In this document: piece by piece, positions 61,045 through 64,000 of the stretch
Position numbering within the stretch: position 1 is the stretch's first letter
Layout of the letters: every line of letters begins with the position of its first letter
The notes under the pieces: model-generated
What the model was told of the DNA's origin: nothing
The model's input: only the letters and a program-made list of their open reading frames with translations
Database searches by the model: none
Position numbers and translations under genes: made by a program
Assembly (NCBI RefSeq): GCF_002242805.1
Contig: NZ_MCGQ01000007.1
Coordinates: 744,001 to 808,000, forward strand
From: Streptomyces diastatochromogenes
GTDB lineage: Bacteria; Actinomycetota; Actinomycetes; Streptomycetales; Streptomycetaceae
Reading direction: 5' to 3'
Length of the DNA stretch: 64,000 nucleotides

Positions 61045-61992
61045 ATGGCCGCTCTCGGATGGCTCACTCCCCGTAGGCGCTCCGCCACGGCGCGGAGCGT
61101 GTTGGCAGGCGAGGCCTCGGCGGAGGCCGCCCGCAAGTCCTCGCAGGAAGCGCAGGAGGCCGCACAGGTCGCGCAGGCCGCACAGGCCGCCGAGCAGGAA
61201 CCGGAGTTCCCGGTGATCGGCGACGACCGGGCCGCCGCCTTCTTCGACCTCGACAACACCGTGATGCAGGGCGCCGCGCTGTTCCACTTCGGACGGGGCC
61301 TGTACAAGCGGAAGTTCTTCGAGACCCGCGACCTGGCGAGGTTCGCCTGGCAGCAGGCCTGGTTCCGGCTGGCCGGCGTCGAGGACCCCGAGCACATGCA
61401 GGAAGCCCGCGACTCCGCCCTCTCCATCGTCAAGGGCCACCGCGTCGCCGAACTGGAGACGATCGGCGAGGAGATCTACGACGAGTACATGGCCGACCGC
61501 ATCTGGCCGGGCACCCGGGCCCTCGCCCAGGCCCACCTGGACGCGGGCCAGAAGGTGTGGCTGGTCACGGCGGCCCCCGTCGAGATCGCCCAGGTCATCG
61601 CCCGCCGCCTCGGCCTGACGGGCGCGCTCGGCACGGTGGCGGAGTCGGTCGACGGCGTCTACACGGGCAAGCTGGTGGGCGAACCACTGCACGGCCCGGC
61701 CAAGGCGGAGGCGGTACGAGCCCTGGCCGCGGCGGAAGGCCTCGACCTCTCCCGCTGCGCCGCCTACAGCGACAGCCACAACGACATCCCCATGCTGTCC
61801 CTGGTCGGCCACCCCTACGCGATCAACCCCGACACCAAACTCCGCAAACACGCCCGCGAGAAGGACTGGCGCCTGCGCGACTACCGCACGGGCCGCAAGG
61901 CGGCGAAGGTGGGCATCCCGGCGGCGGCGGGCGTCGGAGCGGTTGCCGGTGGCACCGCGGCAGCGATCGCCCTGAGCCGGCGTCGTCGGTAA
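61045..61992 (+). CDS. HAD-IB family phosphatase (SerB/CicA-like) with C-terminal helix
   Basis: A 315-residue HAD hydrolase. An Ala/Gln/Glu-rich N-terminus (about 20-50) may be a coiled coil. The catalytic Asp motif is [17 protein letters not shown], motif II is [16 protein letters not shown], and motif IV is [19 protein letters not shown] Gly/Ala-rich hydrophobic C-terminus ([20 protein letters not shown]) followed by RRRR could attach it to the membrane. It is likely a phosphomonoesterase acting on a small metabolite or lipid phosphate. A TATGCT element ends 7 bases before the ATG, suggesting a leaderless transcript. Confidence 0.92.
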   Translation: MAALGWLTPRRRSATARSVLAGEASAEAARKSSQEAQEAAQVAQAAQAAEQEPEFPVIGDDRAAAFFDLDNTVMQGAALFHFGRGLYKRKFFETRDLARFAWQQAWFRLAGVEDPEHMQEARDSALSIVKGHRVAELETIGEEIYDEYMADRIWPGTRALAQAHLDAGQKVWLVTAAPVEIAQVIARRLGLTGALGTVAESVDGVYTGKLVGEPLHGPAKAEAVRALAAAEGLDLSRCAAYSDSHNDIPMLSLVGHPYAINPDTKLRKHAREKDWRLRDYRTGRKAAKVGIPAAAGVGAVAGGTAAAIALSRRRR

Positions 61993-62006
61993 CGCTCACC
62001 CAGATC

Positions 62007-62047
62007 ACAGATGAACCCGTGCCGCCCAGCGGCACGGGTTCATCTGT
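62007..62047 (+). terminator. Perfect 19-bp hairpin after the HAD phosphatase gene
   Basis: ACAGATGAACCCGTGCCGC (62007-62025) and GCGGCACGGGTTCATCTGT (62029-62047) are exact complements around CCA, 15 bp after the stop. It isolates the HAD gene from the bldN promoter region. Confidence 0.88.
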
Positions 62048-62346
62048 CATGTGCCCACCGATGCCGAAACGTGTCGTCTGCCGCCGGATTATGCCCGCCC
62101 TTTCCCAACACGCCCCCCACTTCGCCGAAACCCACCCTTTTCCGATCAACAACCGATCACTCTGCGGCACTTGAAGGGTCGCCAATCGGTTACAGAAGCG
62201 ACGCAATCGATGATTTGAGCAACTCGGTGTAGCAGTGCCTGCACGAAGCGTTATTCTCCTCAGACGCAAACCGGTACCCCTCCGTCGCTACGACGGGTGA
62301 ACGGTCCCGTACTGCACGTGATGGAAGCTCTGCCTCTGGGAGTCCC
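62048..62346 (+). promoter_or_regulatory. bldN upstream region
   Basis: A 299-bp gene-free stretch leading to bldN, AT-richer than its surroundings. Inverted 7-bp arms AACCGAT (62151) and ATCGGTT (62185) are seen. In Streptomyces, bldN is known to be repressed by BldD; I could not find a convincing BldD site by eye. GGGAG lies 8 bases before the GTG. Confidence 0.5.
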
Positions 62347-63126
62347 GTGTACCCACACGTCGGGGTTGACGCCTCGGGCCTGGCTACGCTGCGCGCAACA
62401 GTCGCGGCGGTCAAAGAGACGCTGCGCGGCCTAGTCCCCACCGCGTACGCCGTCCCCGCCTTCGCCACCGCCGCACCCGCCGGCCCGTGCTACGCACTGG
62501 CCGAGAGCAGCGCAGCGGTCGGCAGACGCGGCCGCACGTCCGGCGCCGCCACCGCCCGCCGGCCGGCCGCCGACAGTGACAGCGCCCGGATGATGGACCT
62601 CGTCGAGCGCGCCCAGGGAGGAGAGGCCGAGGCCTTCGGCCGCCTCTACGACCAGTACAGCGACACCGTGTACCGGTACATCTACTACCGGGTGGGCGGC
62701 AAGGCGACCGCCGAGGACCTGACCAGTGAGACCTTTCTGCGGGCGCTCAGAAGGATCGGCACCTTCACCTGGCAGGGCCGCGACTTCGGCGCCTGGCTGG
62801 TGACGATCGCCCGGAACCTCGTGGCGGACCACTTCAAGTCCAGCCGGTTCCGCCTGGAGGTCACCACCGGCGAGATGCTCGACGCCAACGAGGTCGAGCG
62901 CTCCCCGGAGGACTCCGTCCTGGAGTCCCTCTCCAACGCCGCGCTCCTCGACGCCGTACGCCGGCTCAACCCCCAGCAGCAGGAGTGCGTGACGCTCCGC
63001 TTCCTCCAGGGCCTCTCGGTCGCCGAGACCGCCCGCGTGATGGGCAAGAACGAGGGCGCCATCAAGACCCTCCAGTACCGGGCCGTGCGCACCCTCGCCC
63101 GGCTCCTCCCGGACGACGCCCGCTGA
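62347..63126 (+). CDS. bldN: ECF sigma factor BldN, with pro-sequence
   Basis: A 259-residue extracytoplasmic-function sigma factor needed for aerial hyphae. Residues 1-85 form an N-terminal pro-sequence (YPHVGVDASGLATLRATVAA; PTAYAVPAFATAAPAGPCYA) that in S. coelicolor is removed by proteolysis. Region 2 is seen as YDQYSDTVYRYIYYRVGGKA, TAEDLTSETFLRALRRIGTF and WLVTIARNLVADHFKS; region 4 as LNPQQQECVTLRFLQGLSVA and VMGKNEGAIKTLQYRAVRTL. GTG 62347 has GGGAG upstream. It is followed by its anti-sigma gene. Gene order HAD, bldN, rsbN downstream of rex-hem agrees with S. coelicolor. Confidence 0.95.
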   Translation: MYPHVGVDASGLATLRATVAAVKETLRGLVPTAYAVPAFATAAPAGPCYALAESSAAVGRRGRTSGAATARRPAADSDSARMMDLVERAQGGEAEAFGRLYDQYSDTVYRYIYYRVGGKATAEDLTSETFLRALRRIGTFTWQGRDFGAWLVTIARNLVADHFKSSRFRLEVTTGEMLDANEVERSPEDSVLESLSNAALLDAVRRLNPQQQECVTLRFLQGLSVAETARVMGKNEGAIKTLQYRAVRTLARLLPDDAR

Positions 63127-63222
63127 CACCCGCTGCCGACGGCCACTCAGGGCAACGGTGGGCGACACCCAACTCACGTTCCGTGAAAGCACGTTGCCTT
63201 TCTGACCCGATCATCAGCCGTC

Positions 63223-63251
63223 CGTAACCCAAGTGCCGAGCCGCTCGTTGT
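63223..63251 (+). promoter_or_regulatory. Candidate BldN-dependent promoter of rsbN
   Basis: CGTAAC (63223-63228), a 17-nt spacer and CGTTGT (63246-63251) fit the ECF -35/-10 arrangement that I recall for BldN targets (CGTAAC, CGTTGA). It lies about 130 bp before the rsbN GTG. Confidence 0.6.
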
Positions 63252-63382
63252 GCGGGATACAGGCTCCCTGTGGTCACGTCCCGGCCGACCCTGATCACTC
63301 GATCGTGTGGAAGTGGTCGTGGGCGTGCAACCCTCAGGACCCCCTGGGGAGTCGACGGTGATGACGAGAGGAGGTGCCGCCA

Positions 63383-64000
63383 GTGATCGCGAACGTATCG
63401 GCCCACCGGCGGGCGAACGCCTTCGCCCAGGCCCTGGAGGAGCAGTCCGACCGGGACACGGCGGCCGAGCAGTCCGCAGCGGCGGCGGGTCCGCCGCCGA
63501 CCACCGAGGAACGCACCGAGCAGGGCGACCTGTTGGCCCTCGCGGCGGGCCTCGGCGCACTGCCCAGGCCCAAGCTCGACCCCGAGGTCAAGGTCGTCCA
63601 GCGCGCCCAGCTGGTGGCCGCGATGGAGGCCATGCTCCAGGAGGGGACCGGGGCGGCGGAAGCGTCGGTGCCCGAGCAGCGCAGCCGCGGCCGGGGTGCG
63701 CACCGGGCGAGCCCGCTGGGCAAGCTGCGCCCGCGTTCGAGGCTGACCAAGGGGCTCGCCGCGGGCGGGCTCAGCGTCGGCGTGGCCGCCGGGGCCTTCG
63801 GCGGGGTCGCCGCCGCGAGTTCCGACGCCCTGCCCGGCGACTCGCTGTACGGACTCAAACGCGGCATCGAGGACATCAAACTCAACTACCTGAGCGACGG
63901 GGACGACGAGCGCGGCCAGACCTACCTCGACCAGGCCTCCACCCGGCTGAACGAGGCCCGTCGGCTGATGGAGCGCGGCCGGGGTGGCCACCTCGACCAC
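63383..64000 (+). CDS. rsbN: Anti-sigma factor RsbN (DUF5667), truncated by the window end
   Basis: The first 206 residues of a membrane protein whose end lies beyond the window. The N-terminal cytoplasmic part (IANVSAHRRANAFAQALEEQ, then LALAAGLGALPRPKLDPEVK) precedes a transmembrane helix (LAAGGLSVGVAAGAFGGVAA, about 134-153) and the start of the extracellular DUF5667 domain (SSDALPGDSLYGLKRGIEDI). RsbN holds BldN inactive at the membrane. GAGGAGG lies 8 bases before the GTG at 63383. The position immediately after bldN supports the assignment. Confidence 0.9.
   Translation, partial: MIANVSAHRRANAFAQALEEQSDRDTAAEQSAAAAGPPPTTEERTEQGDLLALAAGLGALPRPKLDPEVKVVQRAQLVAAMEAMLQEGTGAAEASVPEQRSRGRGAHRASPLGKLRPRSRLTKGLAAGGLSVGVAAGAFGGVAAASSDALPGDSLYGLKRGIEDIKLNYLSDGDDERGQTYLDQASTRLNEARRLMERGRGGHLDH

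Noticed and set aside
63062..64000. Minus-strand coding region at the right edge
   Set aside because: It is antisense to bldN's end and rsbN; the plus strand has a good ribosome site and the expected RsbN features.

Overview
The window is a piece of a Streptomyces (or very close actinomycete) chromosome. It is very GC-rich, uses GTG starts freely, packs genes in overlapping ATGA/GTGA pairs, and encodes many lipoproteins. Its right part carries the conserved Streptomyces blocks lysS/argS, rex-hemA-hemC-hemD with hemB, and bldN-rsbN. I see no tRNA, rRNA, CRISPR array, transposase or integrase.

Left part (1-24 kb). A GMC oxidoreductase, a cyclase-family hydrolase and a ClC channel precede an ABC-2 exporter operon that carries its own NarL-type two-component system (8.8 to 4.9 kb, minus strand). 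At 9.2-19.9 kb is the most unusual block: a Pst-type ABC cassette on the plus strand. It has pstC, pstA, a membrane-anchored PstS-like binding protein, an 877-residue secreted protein that may be a diverged binding protein, a secreted binding protein with FN3 and Ig-like repeats, a sortase-fold membrane protein lacking the catalytic His and Cys, and pstB last. Strong stem-loops bracket the FN3/Ig binding protein. Next come an M55 D-aminopeptidase, a small membrane protein and an MprF-like DUF2156 protein, whose intergenic regions share a 19-bp palindrome, then an M20 peptidase.

Middle (24-37.6 kb). An MprAB-like two-component pair, an LLM monooxygenase/FMN reductase pair, a GNAT, a zinc-free MDR oxidoreductase with a decayed partial copy of its own 3' end beside it and a divergent HxlR regulator, a MarR regulator, a YnfA-like protein, an SDR coupled to a 48-residue membrane protein, an RtcB RNA ligase, two tandem DUF3558 lipoproteins and a DUF2637 protein.

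Right part (37.6-64 kb). Class I lysyl-tRNA synthetase and arginyl-tRNA synthetase are divergent. They are followed by a polymorphic-toxin-like locus (41.4-46.3 kb): a SUKH-4/deaminase-like fusion, a P-loop/beta-propeller protein, a WXG100-like protein with a C-terminal deaminase-type tip of visibly lower GC, and a SUKH-4 immunity protein. Then come a WYL regulator with a divergent VOC protein, a DUF4253 protein, an aminotransferase, a membrane-anchored HTH protein, a DUF4232 lipoprotein and a DUF805 protein. The heme block follows (hemB; hemD, hemC, hemA, rex) with a Rex operator upstream of rex. The window closes with a glutaredoxin-like protein, a HAD-IB phosphatase, the developmental sigma factor BldN and the start of its anti-sigma factor RsbN, whose gene has a BldN-type promoter-like sequence.
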